From the NCBI GenBank assembly GCA_900321425.1, contig ONWA01000010.1:1-64000 (forward strand): 64,000 nucleotides of DNA, in the 5' to 3' direction. The stretch's first letter is position 1; each line of letters begins with the position of its first letter. A program made the position numbers and the translations under genes. Under the pieces are notes generated by a model that did not search any database, had not been told where the DNA came from, and saw only the letters and a program-made list of their open reading frames with translations. Shown piece by piece: positions 1 to 9,406 of the stretch. The DNA is from an uncultured Prevotellaceae bacterium (GTDB lineage: Bacteria > Bacteroidota > Bacteroidia > Bacteroidales > Bacteroidaceae).

Positions 1-920
1 TGGCCATTGAGCAGGATATCGATTTTATTGCTCACTCGTTTGTGCGCTCTGCTGCTGATGTCCGTGCTGTTCAGGCTATTCTCGATGCTTTTAATAGCGA
101 TATCAAGATTATCTCGAAGATTGAGAATCAGGAAGGTGTGGACCATATCGACGAGATTATCGAGGCATCGTATGGTGTGATGATTGCCCGTGGCGACTTA
201 GGTATTGAGGTGCCTATTGAGCGCATTCCGGGTATTCAGCGACAGATTATCCATAAGTGTATCATGGCGAAAAAGCCTGTGATTGTGGCTACTCAGATGT
301 TGCACACGATGATCAACAACCCTCGTCCTACGCGTGCTGAGGTGACGGATATTGCTAATGCCATCTATTCTCATACCGATGCACTGATGCTGTCGGGTGA
401 GACCGCCAGTGGTAAGTATCCTATAGAGGCCGTGAAGACGATGGCCACTATTGCGGAACAGGCGGAGCGTGACCTGAGTCTGCGTGGACAGATCGACGTG
501 CCTCTGTCAGAGCACTGCGATATCCGTGAGTTTATGGCCTATAGCGCCATTGAGGCAACGGAGAAACTGGGGGTAAAAGGTATTATCACTGATAACGTGA
601 CGGGTAATACCGCCCGTATGCTCGCAGCCTTCCGGGGACCTCATCCTGTGTTGGCTATCTGTTATAAGGATAAGTTGCAGCGCCTGTTGAACTTATCTTA
701 TGGCGTGATTCCTGTTTATCAGAAAGACCATCTTTCCGGTGATGCTCTCTTTAAGGCAGCCGTACGGATGTTACGCCAGAAGGGATTGGTTGAACTCGAA
801 GATAAGATTGCCTATCTCTCTGGTAATGTGGCCGGTGGTGGCGGAACGAAGTTCCTGGAGATCAACACAGTCAAAGAAACCCTCGATGACAGCTATCACT
901 TTCATCTTCCGAACATTTAA
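1..920 (+). CDS. pyk: Pyruvate kinase, C-terminal part (5' end outside window)
   Basis: Converts phosphoenolpyruvate and ADP to pyruvate and ATP in the last step of glycolysis. The reading frame is open from base 3 and its first visible residues (IDFIAHSFVRSAADV) continue an upstream barrel domain, so the start lies outside the window. Visible family signatures are KIENQEGV, the active-site stretch MIARGDLGIEVP, ATQMLHTM and LMLSGETASGKYP. The C-terminal alpha/beta domain follows. The gene ends 17 bp before the DapA-family gene on the same strand, so the two may be co-transcribed. Identity is firm; only the N-terminal part is missing. Confidence 0.96.
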   Translation, partial: AIEQDIDFIAHSFVRSAADVRAVQAILDAFNSDIKIISKIENQEGVDHIDEIIEASYGVMIARGDLGIEVPIERIPGIQRQIIHKCIMAKKPVIVATQMLHTMINNPRPTRAEVTDIANAIYSHTDALMLSGETASGKYPIEAVKTMATIAEQAERDLSLRGQIDVPLSEHCDIREFMAYSAIEATEKLGVKGIITDNVTGNTARMLAAFRGPHPVLAICYKDKLQRLLNLSYGVIPVYQKDHLSGDALFKAAVRMLRQKGLVELEDKIAYLSGNVAGGGGTKFLEINTVKETLDDSYHFHLPNI

Positions 921-937
921 ACTTAAAAACTACTGAT

Positions 938-1870
938 ATGATAACAAATTCACCCTTGTGTGGTATTATTCCACCACTTGTAACCCCTTTGAAAAATAAC
1001 GAGACCCTTGACGTAGAGAGTCTTGAGCGTTTAATCGAGCACCTCATTGCCGGAGGTGTTCACGGTCTGTTCATCCTCGGTACGACAGGTGAAGAGCAGA
1101 GTCTGAGTTATCAGGTACGTAAGCAGATGATTCAGGAGTCATGCCGCATCAACCGCGGTCGTCTGCCGCTATTGGTATGCATCACCGACACCTCTATCGT
1201 GGAGAGTATCCGTCTGGCACAGGTGGCAGCCGACTGTGGTGCCGATGGTGTTGTTTCTGCACCGCCCTATTATTTTGCTACGGGACAGCCTGAGTTGGCA
1301 CAGTTCTATGAGGAACTGGTTCCTCAGTTGCCGCTCCCAGTATTCTTGTATAATATGCCGAGTCACGTGAAAGTGAGCTTTGCTCCCGATACCGTACGCC
1401 GTATAGCCCAGAATCCACGTGTGATTGGTTTCAAGGACTCATCCGCTAATGCAGTCTATTTCCAGTCGGTGATGTATAAGATGAAAGAGCGTCCCGACTT
1501 CGCTATGCTTGTAGGTCCGGAGGAGATTACGGGCGAATGTGTGCTTTTGGGCGGTCACGGTGGTATCAATGGTGGTGCCAATATGTTCCCAGAGCTCTAT
1601 GTGGGTATGTATGATGCCGCCAAAGCCCATGATATCGATCGTGTGTTGCGGTTACAGCAGTATATCATGCAGATATCTACGTCAATCTATACGGTAGGGC
1701 AGCACGGTTCCAGCTACCTGAAAGGTCTGAAATGTGCATTGTCGATACTGGGCGTTATTAACGATGACTTCGTGGCTTCTCCTTTCTATAAGTTCAATGC
1801 ACCTGAGCGTGACAAGATTCGTCAGGCACTGGCTGCGTTGCCTATCGAGAACGGTAAACTGAAGATTTAA
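938..1870 (+). CDS. DapA/NanA-superfamily pyruvate-dependent aldolase or lyase
   Basis: 310-residue TIM-barrel class I aldolase of the dihydrodipicolinate synthase / N-acetylneuraminate lyase superfamily. The GTTGEE motif, the YNMP tyrosine and the Schiff-base lysine in GFKDSS are all present. The arginine that true DapA enzymes carry after the tyrosine motif (PSRTG in typical DapA) is replaced here by PSHVK, so I infer that it is not the lysine-pathway enzyme but acts on another 2-keto acid substrate. It is followed 21 bp later by an SSS symporter, which suggests that the symporter imports the substrate. Sialic acid or another keto-sugar acid is possible, but nothing in the sequence proves it. 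Confidence 0.85.
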   Translation: MITNSPLCGIIPPLVTPLKNNETLDVESLERLIEHLIAGGVHGLFILGTTGEEQSLSYQVRKQMIQESCRINRGRLPLLVCITDTSIVESIRLAQVAADCGADGVVSAPPYYFATGQPELAQFYEELVPQLPLPVFLYNMPSHVKVSFAPDTVRRIAQNPRVIGFKDSSANAVYFQSVMYKMKERPDFAMLVGPEEITGECVLLGGHGGINGGANMFPELYVGMYDAAKAHDIDRVLRLQQYIMQISTSIYTVGQHGSSYLKGLKCALSILGVINDDFVASPFYKFNAPERDKIRQALAALPIENGKLKI

Positions 1871-1891
1871 TGACTATCATCCGTCTCTGAT

Positions 1892-3403
1892 ATGCACGTC
1901 ATTGATTTTATCGTCTTTATCGTGTTTACGGTGGGCGTAGTCGTCTTCGGCTGTTCTTTCTTCAAGAAAGGCTCCTCGGCCGACGAGTTCACATCCGCTG
2001 GTCACTCCATTCCCGGTTGGGTGGTGGGTATGTCCATCTTTGCCACTTATGTCAGTAGCATCAGTTATATCGGTTATCCAGGTAAAGCCTTCGCAGCCGA
2101 CTGGAATGCGTTCGTGTTCTCACTTTCTATTCCGATAGCGAGCTATTTTGCAGCGAAGTATTTTGTGCCGTTCTACCGTCACAGCGGTAGTGTATCGGCC
2201 TATACGTTCCTGGAGGAGAAGTTTGGGGCTTGGGCACGACTCTATGCTTCGGCTTGCTATCTCCTGACGCAGATAGCCCGTATGGGTTCGATTCTCTATC
2301 TCTTGGCCGTTCCTATGTACATCCTGATGGGATGGGATATGCATACCGTGATCATCCTGACGTCAATCGGTATCATTGTCTACTCTATGATGGGCGGTTT
2401 GAAGGCTGTTATCTGGGCTGATGCCATTCAGGGTATCATTCTCATTGGCGGCGCTCTGTTGTGTCTGGGTATCCTGATGTTCTCAATGCCCGAAGGACCG
2501 TTGCAGACGTTTGAGTTGGCGGCCAACTCGCCTATGGGCAATAAATTCTCGTTGGGTGCCTTCACCGACGACCTCACTACCAGCACTTTCTGGGTGTGTT
2601 TGATCTACGGTATATTCATCAACCTACAGAACTACGGCATTGACCAGAATTACGTGCAGCGTTACCATGCAGCGAAGACCGATCAAGATGCGAAGTTCTC
2701 GGCGCTGTTTGGAGGTTATCTGTTCATTCCAGTCTCAGCCCTGTTTTTTCTCATTGGCTCAGCGCTGTACAGCTACTACCAGGCAGGAGTAGCTGCGTTG
2801 CCTGAGGAGATCGCTAAGAAGCCCGATTATGTTTTCCCATACTTTATCGTCAACGGTCTGCCTGTCGGTTTGCGCGGTCTGCTCATCGCGAGTATCTTTG
2901 CTGCTGGTATGTCTACTGTCTCTACGAGTGTGACGAGTGCTGCCACGATTATCCTGACCGACTATGTGCGTCCGTTCTTCCTGAAAGCCCGTCGGGTGAC
3001 CGACCAACTGCGCCATCACGATCCAGCTGATCACCACAAGCATCAGAAACTGGAGTTAGCTATCGTCCGCCTATCGAGTTTCGGTGTAGGCATCCTGGGT
3101 GCCTGTGTAGCCATTGCGATGCTTTCAGTCGAAAGTATTATCGATGCATGGTGGACACTCTCAAGTATCTTCTCTGGTGGTATGCTGGGACTGTTCCTGT
3201 TGGGTTGTATTCCCCAGAAGATCAACCGTCTGGCAGCTATCCTTGGCTGTTTGGCTGGCATCTTCGTTATTGCATGGATATCGCTCGCCTCGATGTGGCA
3301 GTTGCCTGGTATCCATCTGCATCCCTACTTGGCTATCGTGCTTGGCACGACTGTCATTTTCTTGGTAGGTTTCTGCGTAACATTTCTTTTTAAACATAAA
3401 TAA
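1892..3403 (+). CDS. Sodium:solute symporter (SSS family)
   Basis: 503-residue inner-membrane transporter with about 13 hydrophobic segments spaced as in the SSS family (SglT/PutP fold). The N-terminal helix is followed by the family-typical segment ADEFTSAGHSIPGWVVGMSIFA (described here by its key words GHSIPGW and YVSSISYIGYPG). A cytoplasmic stretch rich in His and Lys lies near residues 370-390. Substrate cannot be read from sequence. It sits between a DapA-superfamily lyase and a periplasmic phosphatase, so uptake of a sugar acid or amino sugar acid degraded by the lyase is the most economical inference. Confidence 0.9.
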   Translation: MHVIDFIVFIVFTVGVVVFGCSFFKKGSSADEFTSAGHSIPGWVVGMSIFATYVSSISYIGYPGKAFAADWNAFVFSLSIPIASYFAAKYFVPFYRHSGSVSAYTFLEEKFGAWARLYASACYLLTQIARMGSILYLLAVPMYILMGWDMHTVIILTSIGIIVYSMMGGLKAVIWADAIQGIILIGGALLCLGILMFSMPEGPLQTFELAANSPMGNKFSLGAFTDDLTTSTFWVCLIYGIFINLQNYGIDQNYVQRYHAAKTDQDAKFSALFGGYLFIPVSALFFLIGSALYSYYQAGVAALPEEIAKKPDYVFPYFIVNGLPVGLRGLLIASIFAAGMSTVSTSVTSAATIILTDYVRPFFLKARRVTDQLRHHDPADHHKHQKLELAIVRLSSFGVGILGACVAIAMLSVESIIDAWWTLSSIFSGGMLGLFLLGCIPQKINRLAAILGCLAGIFVIAWISLASMWQLPGIHLHPYLAIVLGTTVIFLVGFCVTFLFKHK

Positions 3404-3409
3404 ACAGTT

Positions 3410-4144
3410 ATGATTATGAAACATTGTCGTATGTATATCATGATGGCCATCCTGATGGGTGCCCTTTTACAAGTAAATGCACAGAAAGCACAACCGTATT
3501 TCAATATTGATGAGATGCCCGATATGCTAAAGTTCTTACCGGCACCGCCCGACACCACCAGTGAGGCATTCTCACACGATGTGATGCGTTACTTCTGGGG
3601 TAAGCAGATGCGTCTCGACCCAGAGCGCTCTGCCATCGCCATCCGCGATGCCGACTGGACCACCCTGAATATCTGCAAGGAGTTCAGTGTGCCCTTCGGA
3701 CTGACCATCAGTCCTGAGACGACACCAGCAATCTACAATCTGATTGAGAATAGTCTCTCTACGGCCGATCTTATTGGTAGGAAACCCAAGAACTACTATA
3801 TGCGTAAGCGTCCCTTCGACCGTTTCAAGGAACCGTCGCTCTATCCGCAGGACGACGAAGAGCTGTCGCACAACGGTTCCTATCCCTCTGGTCATACCAT
3901 CCGAGGATGGAGTGCAGCTCTGATACTGTCAGAAATCAATCCCGCCAACGCTGATACCATTATGTCTCGCGGTTTTATGTATAGCGAGAGTCGTGTGATC
4001 GTAGGTGCCCACTGGCAGAGTGATATCGAAGCTGGACGACTGGCTGCATCGGTAGCTTATATGAAGATGCACACCAGCACCGCTTTCTGTGAGCAGCTGG
4101 AGAAAGCGAAGGCCGAGTTCCGCCGACTGACTAGAAAGAAGTGA
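3410..4144 (+). CDS. PAP2-family acid phosphatase (class A), secreted
   Basis: 244-residue phosphatase with an N-terminal signal peptide ending near VNAQ. The three parts of the PAP2 active site are visible: KRPF (motif 1, within YYMRKRPFDRF), PSGHT (motif 2) and SRVIVGAHWQSD (motif 3, with the nucleophilic His and its Asp). The arrangement matches class A nonspecific acid phosphatases of the PhoN type, so it probably removes phosphate from organic esters in the periplasm. It starts 6 bp after the symporter and overlaps the next gene by one base (TGATG), consistent with a single operon. An alternative ATG lies two codons inside. Confidence 0.9.
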   Translation: MIMKHCRMYIMMAILMGALLQVNAQKAQPYFNIDEMPDMLKFLPAPPDTTSEAFSHDVMRYFWGKQMRLDPERSAIAIRDADWTTLNICKEFSVPFGLTISPETTPAIYNLIENSLSTADLIGRKPKNYYMRKRPFDRFKEPSLYPQDDEELSHNGSYPSGHTIRGWSAALILSEINPANADTIMSRGFMYSESRVIVGAHWQSDIEAGRLAASVAYMKMHTSTAFCEQLEKAKAEFRRLTRKK

Positions 4145-6558
4145 TGACAAAGAAAGTACTTTTGGCGATAACCCTCATTCAACTGTGCCTGCCTCTGCAG
4201 GCACAGTTGAATGATGATGTCGACAAGGATACGACGAAATGGTTTAACCGTACGCAGCGCATCGACGAGGTGACGGTTAGGGCTAAGCGCGAGAAGTACA
4301 ACCGGAAGAACAACCCTGCTGTGGAACTGATGAAACGGGTGATAGCCGCCAAGCGGCAGACAGACTTGAGTAATCACGATTATTACAAGTACAATAAATA
4401 CGAGAAGATTACCCTTGCCACCAACGATATGACGTCCGAGAAACTGGCGAAGAAACCCTACAAGAACAAGAAGTGGGTACTCGACCAGGTGGAGCTCTGT
4501 CCGTATAACGGTAAGATGATATTGCCCGTGAGCATCGACGAGACCGTATCGGAGAAAATATATCGTAAGCAGCCTCATTCGGAGAAGACAATTATCCACG
4601 GACAGCAGTCGACGGGCGTGAACGACCTGTTTCAGACGGGAGATATCATTAACGTAGTACTCAAGGAAGTGTTCACGGACGTAAACCTATACGACGATCA
4701 GATACGTCTGTTGCAGTATCCTTTCACCTCACCTATCGGCAAGGACGCTATCGCCTTCTACCGTTTCTATATTCAGGATACGGTGTGGATAGAGCGACCG
4801 AAGGTAGACGGACAACTGATCTCCGTTGGTGGCGACTCGTGTTTCCACATACACTTCCTGCCCAACAACCAGCAGGACTTCGGCTTTCGTGGTGACCTAT
4901 ATATTCTCAAGGACTCGAGCTATCATGTACGCCGTTGCTCGCTGACACTGCCCAAGCAGAGCGATGTGAACTTTGTGGAGAATATGCGCATCGATCAGGA
5001 GTTCGCACAGTTGGATAACGGTGAGTGGGTGCTCACCAACGAGGATATGATTACCGAGCTGCGCTTCGCCAAGTTTATCCAGCGACTCATCGTCATCCGC
5101 AATACCCGACAGAGCGACTATGCCTTTGAGGAAATCTCGCAGAAACTGTTTAAAGGTAAGCAACTGGAGGTGAAGGATCCTGATGCAGAGATGCGTGATG
5201 ACGACTTCTGGAACAAGTATCGACAGGTGAAGCTTACCAAGAGCGAGAGTAGTATGGACCGTTTTATCCAGAACATCTCCAACATCAAGGGTTTCAAGTA
5301 TTTCATCTTCGCCCTCAAGGCACTCATCGAGAACTCTATCGAGACAGGAAACCCCAATAAGGTGGACATCTCGCCGGTGAACACCATCTTCAGTACCAAC
5401 AAGGTTGACGGATTCCGTACTCGTTTAAGTGCACGTTCTACCGCCAACCTCAACAAACGCTGGTTCTGGTCGGCTTATTATGCCCATGGGTGGGGGAGTC
5501 ACAAGAACTACTATAATGTGGATTTGACCTACTCGTTCATCGATAAGAACTATTCTACGTGGGAATATCCTATGCGAACGCTCACCATCGGTAGCAATTA
5601 CGACGTCTATTCACCGTCGGATCGGTTCCTGCCCACCGATAAGGATAACTTCCTTCTGGCCTTTAAGTGGTCGACCATCGACAAACTGATGATCTGCAAC
5701 CGCCAGCGTATCTCGTTCGATTATGAGATGTATGGCGGACTGAAAACCAGTTTAGAACTGAAAGCTGAGGAGTATGAGGCCTGCGGTGCGATGTCGTTCC
5801 GCCGCCTCAACCAACCGCCTGCCGACTATCACGAGATGGTTCCCCACAAGGAGTACTTGCGTACCACTGAGTTGAAAGCGGAACTTCGCTATGCCCCTGG
5901 AGAGACCTATGTGAACAGTAAGGAGCGTCGTGTCACCATCAACCGTGATGCACCGACCATTACACTCAGTCACACCATCGGTTTCCGTAACTTCCTCGGT
6001 GGACAATATACCTCGAACTTCACGGAGGCGAAAATCTACAAGCGCTTCTGGCTGAAAAGCTGGGGAAAGGTGGACGTCAGACTCAAGGGTGGCATTCAGT
6101 GGAATCAGGTGCCCTATCTGTTGCTCATCCACCCGATGGCCAATCAGTCGTTTGTCATCCAAGATGAGATGTTCAACCTGATCAATAATATGGAGTTCCT
6201 CAACGACCGATATATGTCACTGTTGTTGTCGTGGGATATGAACGGTAAAATCTTCAATCGCATACCGTTCATCCATAAACTCAAGTGTCGCGAGTTTATC
6301 GCTATCAATGTACTTTGGGGAGGACTTTCTGACAAAAACAATCCTTACCTGCCTGAAAATGCGGGCAGCAGTCGGTTGATGTACTTCCCCGAAGGCTGTA
6401 ACATCATGAATCCCCATCGCCCGTATATGGAACTGGTGATTGGTGTGCATAACATCTTCAAGATCCTGCAAGTGGAATTTGTGCGCCGCCTGACTTACCT
6501 CGAACTACCTACCAGTTCGAAGTGGGGCATCCGTTATACGTTTAGAATGACGTTCTGA
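4144..6558 (+). CDS. DUF5686-family outer-membrane protein
   Basis: 804 residues from the ATG that overlaps the stop of the phosphatase gene; a GTG one codon upstream is also in frame. A signal peptide (cleavage near LQAQ) is followed by the DUF5686 hallmark NPAVELMKRVIAAK and a long beta-rich region with many aromatic-ended strands, ending in phenylalanine (RYTFRMTF), as expected of an outer-membrane barrel. Members often carry an N-terminal carboxypeptidase-like domain; that domain is absent here. Function of the family is unknown. A perfect 17-bp inverted repeat lies inside the signal-peptide coding region (see repeat entry). Confidence 0.8.
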   Translation: MTKKVLLAITLIQLCLPLQAQLNDDVDKDTTKWFNRTQRIDEVTVRAKREKYNRKNNPAVELMKRVIAAKRQTDLSNHDYYKYNKYEKITLATNDMTSEKLAKKPYKNKKWVLDQVELCPYNGKMILPVSIDETVSEKIYRKQPHSEKTIIHGQQSTGVNDLFQTGDIINVVLKEVFTDVNLYDDQIRLLQYPFTSPIGKDAIAFYRFYIQDTVWIERPKVDGQLISVGGDSCFHIHFLPNNQQDFGFRGDLYILKDSSYHVRRCSLTLPKQSDVNFVENMRIDQEFAQLDNGEWVLTNEDMITELRFAKFIQRLIVIRNTRQSDYAFEEISQKLFKGKQLEVKDPDAEMRDDDFWNKYRQVKLTKSESSMDRFIQNISNIKGFKYFIFALKALIENSIETGNPNKVDISPVNTIFSTNKVDGFRTRLSARSTANLNKRWFWSAYYAHGWGSHKNYYNVDLTYSFIDKNYSTWEYPMRTLTIGSNYDVYSPSDRFLPTDKDNFLLAFKWSTIDKLMICNRQRISFDYEMYGGLKTSLELKAEEYEACGAMSFRRLNQPPADYHEMVPHKEYLRTTELKAELRYAPGETYVNSKERRVTINRDAPTITLSHTIGFRNFLGGQYTSNFTEAKIYKRFWLKSWGKVDVRLKGGIQWNQVPYLLLIHPMANQSFVIQDEMFNLINNMEFLNDRYMSLLLSWDMNGKIFNRIPFIHKLKCREFIAINVLWGGLSDKNNPYLPENAGSSRLMYFPEGCNIMNPHRPYMELVIGVHNIFKILQVEFVRRLTYLELPTSSKWGIRYTFRMTF
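4176..4213 (+). repeat. Perfect 17-bp inverted repeat inside the signal-peptide codons
   Basis: Left arm 4176-4192 and right arm 4197-4213 are exact reverse complements with a 4-base CTCT loop. It begins 32 nt after the DUF5686 start codon and encodes QLCLPLQAQLN. In mRNA this would be a very stable hairpin close to the translation start. Confidence 0.9.
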
Positions 6559-6623
6559 TGAGGTGACAAAGCGCCTCTTCGTTCGTCTTGAAAAAAACAG
6601 TCATAAAATACGAACAACAAATC

Positions 6624-8447
6624 ATGAAAGTAAACTATCCAAAAATCGGAATACGCCCCACTATTGACGGACGTCAGGGCGGTATTCGTGAGGGTCTGGA
6701 GGACAAGACGATGGCGCTCGCCCAGGCCGTGAAACAGCTGATTGAAACCAATCTGAAGAACGGTGACGGCAGTCCAGTGGAGTGTGTCATCAGTGATACC
6801 ACCATTGGGCGAGTAGGCGAGAGTGCCGCCTGTGCCGAGAAGTTCGAGCGCGAGGGTGTGGGCTCTACCATCACCGTTACCTCTTGCTGGTGCTACGGAT
6901 CGGAGACGATGGACATGAATCCTACCTATCCGAAAGCTGTGTGGGGCTTCAATGGAACAGAGCGTCCTGGAGCTGTCTATCTCGCTGCCGTTCTCGCTGC
7001 CCACGCACAGAAAGGACTGCCTGCCTATGGTATTTATGGTCACGATGTACAGGACCTCAATGACAACACCATTCCTGCCGACGTAGCAGAGAAGATACTG
7101 CGTTTCGCTCGTGCTGCACAGGCAGTAGCTACCATGCGTGGAAAGAGCTACCTCTCAATCGGTAATACCTGTATGGGTATCGCTGGATCTATCGTGAATG
7201 CCGACTTCTTGCAACAGTATCTCGGTATGCGTACGGAGTACGTGTCACTGGTGGAGATCCTGCGCCGCGTAGACTTCGGTATCTATGATAAGGAGGAATT
7301 TGAGAAAGCCATGCAGTGGGTAGAGAAATACTGCAAGCCACAGGAGGGTCACGACTACAACGAGGACCGTCCACTCTTCCCTGGTGTGCCGATGACCACT
7401 TTCAACGGCAAGGGTAAAGGTAAGAACCGCCAGGAGAAAGATGAGGACTGGGAGTTCACCGTCAAGAATATGATGATTATCCGCGATCTCATGCAAGGAA
7501 GTGAGAAACTCCTGAAGATGGGATATAAGGAAGAGTCTATTGGTCACAATGCAATTGCAGCTGGTGTACAAGGACAACGTCAGTGGACTGACTATAAGCC
7601 CAACTTCGACTTCCCTGAGTCGATGATGTGTACTTCGTTCGACTGGAACGGCCCCCGTGAGGCCTATACGTTAGCTACCGAGAATGACTTCTTGAATGGA
7701 ATGTCGATGCTTTTCGGACACCTGCTCACTAATCGTGGTGTGATGTTCTCCGATATCCGTACCTATTGGAGTCCAGAGGCTGTAGAGCGTGTGGCAGGCA
7801 AACGTCCTGAGGGCGCTGCCGCTGGCGGATTCATTCATCTCATCAATTCGGGTGCTACTACCCTTGATGCTACAGGTGCTATGAGCGACAAGGACGGCAA
7901 TCCTACCATCAAACCTTTCTGGGAGATGAAGAACGAGGATATGGAGGCTTGTCTGAAGGCTACCAGTTGGATGCCTGCCGATCGCGACTACTTCCGTGGT
8001 GGTGGTTACAGTTCTCACTTCCTCACACGTGGAGGAATGCCGATGACGATGCTGCGTCTGAACCTCGTGGCAGGGTTAGGTCCTGTGCTGCAATTGGCTG
8101 AGGGTTGGACGGTGGAACTCGATGAGAAGACTAATGATATTCTCGACAAACGTACGGATCCTACTTGGCCTACCACATGGTTTGCCCCACGTCTCGATCC
8201 TACCAAGGATGCTTTCAAGGATGTCTATAGTGTGATGAACAATTGGGGAGCTAATCACGGTGCAATCTGCTATGGTCACGTAGGTGCTGACCTGATCACA
8301 CTCTGTGCGATGCTGCGCATTCCTGTATGTATGCATAACATCAAGGATGCTGATATCTTCCGTCCATCTTGCTGGAACGCTTTCGGTATGGATAAGGAGG
8401 GAGCCGACTATCGTGCTTGTGCTAACTTCGGTCCGCTGTATAAATAA
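6624..8447 (+). CDS. fucI: L-fucose isomerase
   Basis: Interconverts L-fucose and L-fuculose (also D-arabinose/D-ribulose) in the first step of fucose catabolism in the cytoplasm. 607 residues from the ATG at 6624, close to the usual 590-600; an upstream in-frame TTG is not needed because homology begins at [16 protein letters not shown]. The fold-typical regions are present throughout ([22 protein letters not shown], the metal-site region around EADVNG-like [12 protein letters not shown]). No fuculokinase or aldolase is adjacent. The gene is preceded by a 65-bp gap after DUF5686 with a weak hairpin (6560-6577) and no clear promoter, so it may be read from upstream. Confidence 0.95.
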   Translation: MKVNYPKIGIRPTIDGRQGGIREGLEDKTMALAQAVKQLIETNLKNGDGSPVECVISDTTIGRVGESAACAEKFEREGVGSTITVTSCWCYGSETMDMNPTYPKAVWGFNGTERPGAVYLAAVLAAHAQKGLPAYGIYGHDVQDLNDNTIPADVAEKILRFARAAQAVATMRGKSYLSIGNTCMGIAGSIVNADFLQQYLGMRTEYVSLVEILRRVDFGIYDKEEFEKAMQWVEKYCKPQEGHDYNEDRPLFPGVPMTTFNGKGKGKNRQEKDEDWEFTVKNMMIIRDLMQGSEKLLKMGYKEESIGHNAIAAGVQGQRQWTDYKPNFDFPESMMCTSFDWNGPREAYTLATENDFLNGMSMLFGHLLTNRGVMFSDIRTYWSPEAVERVAGKRPEGAAAGGFIHLINSGATTLDATGAMSDKDGNPTIKPFWEMKNEDMEACLKATSWMPADRDYFRGGGYSSHFLTRGGMPMTMLRLNLVAGLGPVLQLAEGWTVELDEKTNDILDKRTDPTWPTTWFAPRLDPTKDAFKDVYSVMNNWGANHGAICYGHVGADLITLCAMLRIPVCMHNIKDADIFRPSCWNAFGMDKEGADYRACANFGPLYK

Positions 8448-8450
8448 TGA

Positions 8451-9287
8451 CTATAGCTGTAAGCAGCAAGTAAACATTTCGTCGCCTTGGAACACCTGTT
8501 CTAAGGCGACTTTCTTTTGGAAGAATCCGAAGACAGCACTTCCGCTTCCACTCATAGCGGCATAGACAGCTCCCATATCGTAGAGTTGTTTTTTGATGGC
8601 CGCAATCTCTGGGTGAAGGGTGAAGATGCTCTTCTCAAAATCATTCACCAACTCGTGACGCCAACTTTCCATGGGCTGCTGAACAATATCCCGACAGTTC
8701 TTTACAGGACGATGAGGGGTAATCAGTGAGAATGCCTCCTTGGTGGAGACAGGAATTGCCGGACGGACGATGGCCAGATACCAACCGCTGAGGTTGAGAC
8801 GGATGGGTTCTAATCGTTCGCCGATACCCTCTGCATATGATGGCCGACTCAAGATAAAGAACGGACAGTCAGCACCCAACTGTGATGCGTAGTCGATCAT
8901 CTGTTGTTCACTCAGTCCGAGGGTAAACAACTGGTTGAGTAGCATAATCATATACGCACAGTCGCTAGAACCACCACCCATACCCGCTTGCGTAGGAATC
9001 GCCTTATACAGATGGGTGTGGATACGGGGAAGGGCAGGGAAGTCGTGTTTGAGTAGCTCATAGGCACGTACCACGAGGTTACGTTGTTCGTCAACCTCTA
9101 TTTGTAGGTTGCTCACCTTCAGGTCGCAGTCGTAGGGAGAAGGGAAAGCCTCGTCCATCGCCTGCACCTCAAGTGCGTCGTTAATAGCTACTGGATAGAA
9201 AACGGTCTCGAGATTATGATACCCGTCGGGTCGGCGCTCTACCACATTGAGCCCCAAGTTGATTTTGGCTATGGGAAATACGATCAT
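8451..9287 (-). CDS. ispE: 4-diphosphocytidyl-2-C-methyl-D-erythritol kinase
   Basis: GHMP-family kinase that phosphorylates CDP-methylerythritol in the MEP isoprenoid pathway. 278 residues from the ATG at 9287 (MIVFPIAKINLGLNV), matching family length; the open frame runs 39 codons further upstream but that part has no homology and covers the promoter. The ATP-binding glycine-rich loop AGMGGGSSDCAY and the C-terminal GSGSAVFG are present. Convergent with fucI with only three bases between stops; divergent from dnaB. Confidence 0.95.
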   Translation of the reverse strand: MIVFPIAKINLGLNVVERRPDGYHNLETVFYPVAINDALEVQAMDEAFPSPYDCDLKVSNLQIEVDEQRNLVVRAYELLKHDFPALPRIHTHLYKAIPTQAGMGGGSSDCAYMIMLLNQLFTLGLSEQQMIDYASQLGADCPFFILSRPSYAEGIGERLEPIRLNLSGWYLAIVRPAIPVSTKEAFSLITPHRPVKNCRDIVQQPMESWRHELVNDFEKSIFTLHPEIAAIKKQLYDMGAVYAAMSGSGSAVFGFFQKKVALEQVFQGDEMFTCCLQL

Positions 9288-9308
9288 GTCTTTGATGTTC
9301 TGTGCGGA

Positions 9309-9397
9309 CAAAGGTATAAAGAATAAATGAGAAAAGCGCAAAGTTTTCAAAATATTCCTAAATCCTTCGCTCGTTAGCAAATGATTTTGTAATTTTG
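9309..9397. promoter_or_regulatory. Divergent ispE / dnaB promoters
   Basis: Leftward -7 box TACCTTTG is read on the minus strand at 9316-9309 and serves ispE. Rightward -7 box TAATTTTG at 9390-9397 serves dnaB and lies only 9 bp before its ATG, giving a very short or absent 5' leader. Both fit the Bacteroidota TAnnTTTG consensus; -33 boxes are weaker. Confidence 0.6.
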
Positions 9398-9406
9398 TCG
9401 TCACTT

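Noticed and set aside
938..1870. Annotation as lysine-pathway dapA
   Set aside because: The substrate-carboxylate Arg of true DapA is missing and the gene neighbours a symporter, not lysine genes.
6560..6577. Terminator between DUF5686 and fucI
   Set aside because: Six-pair stem with a G-T pair and no T run; too weak to call.
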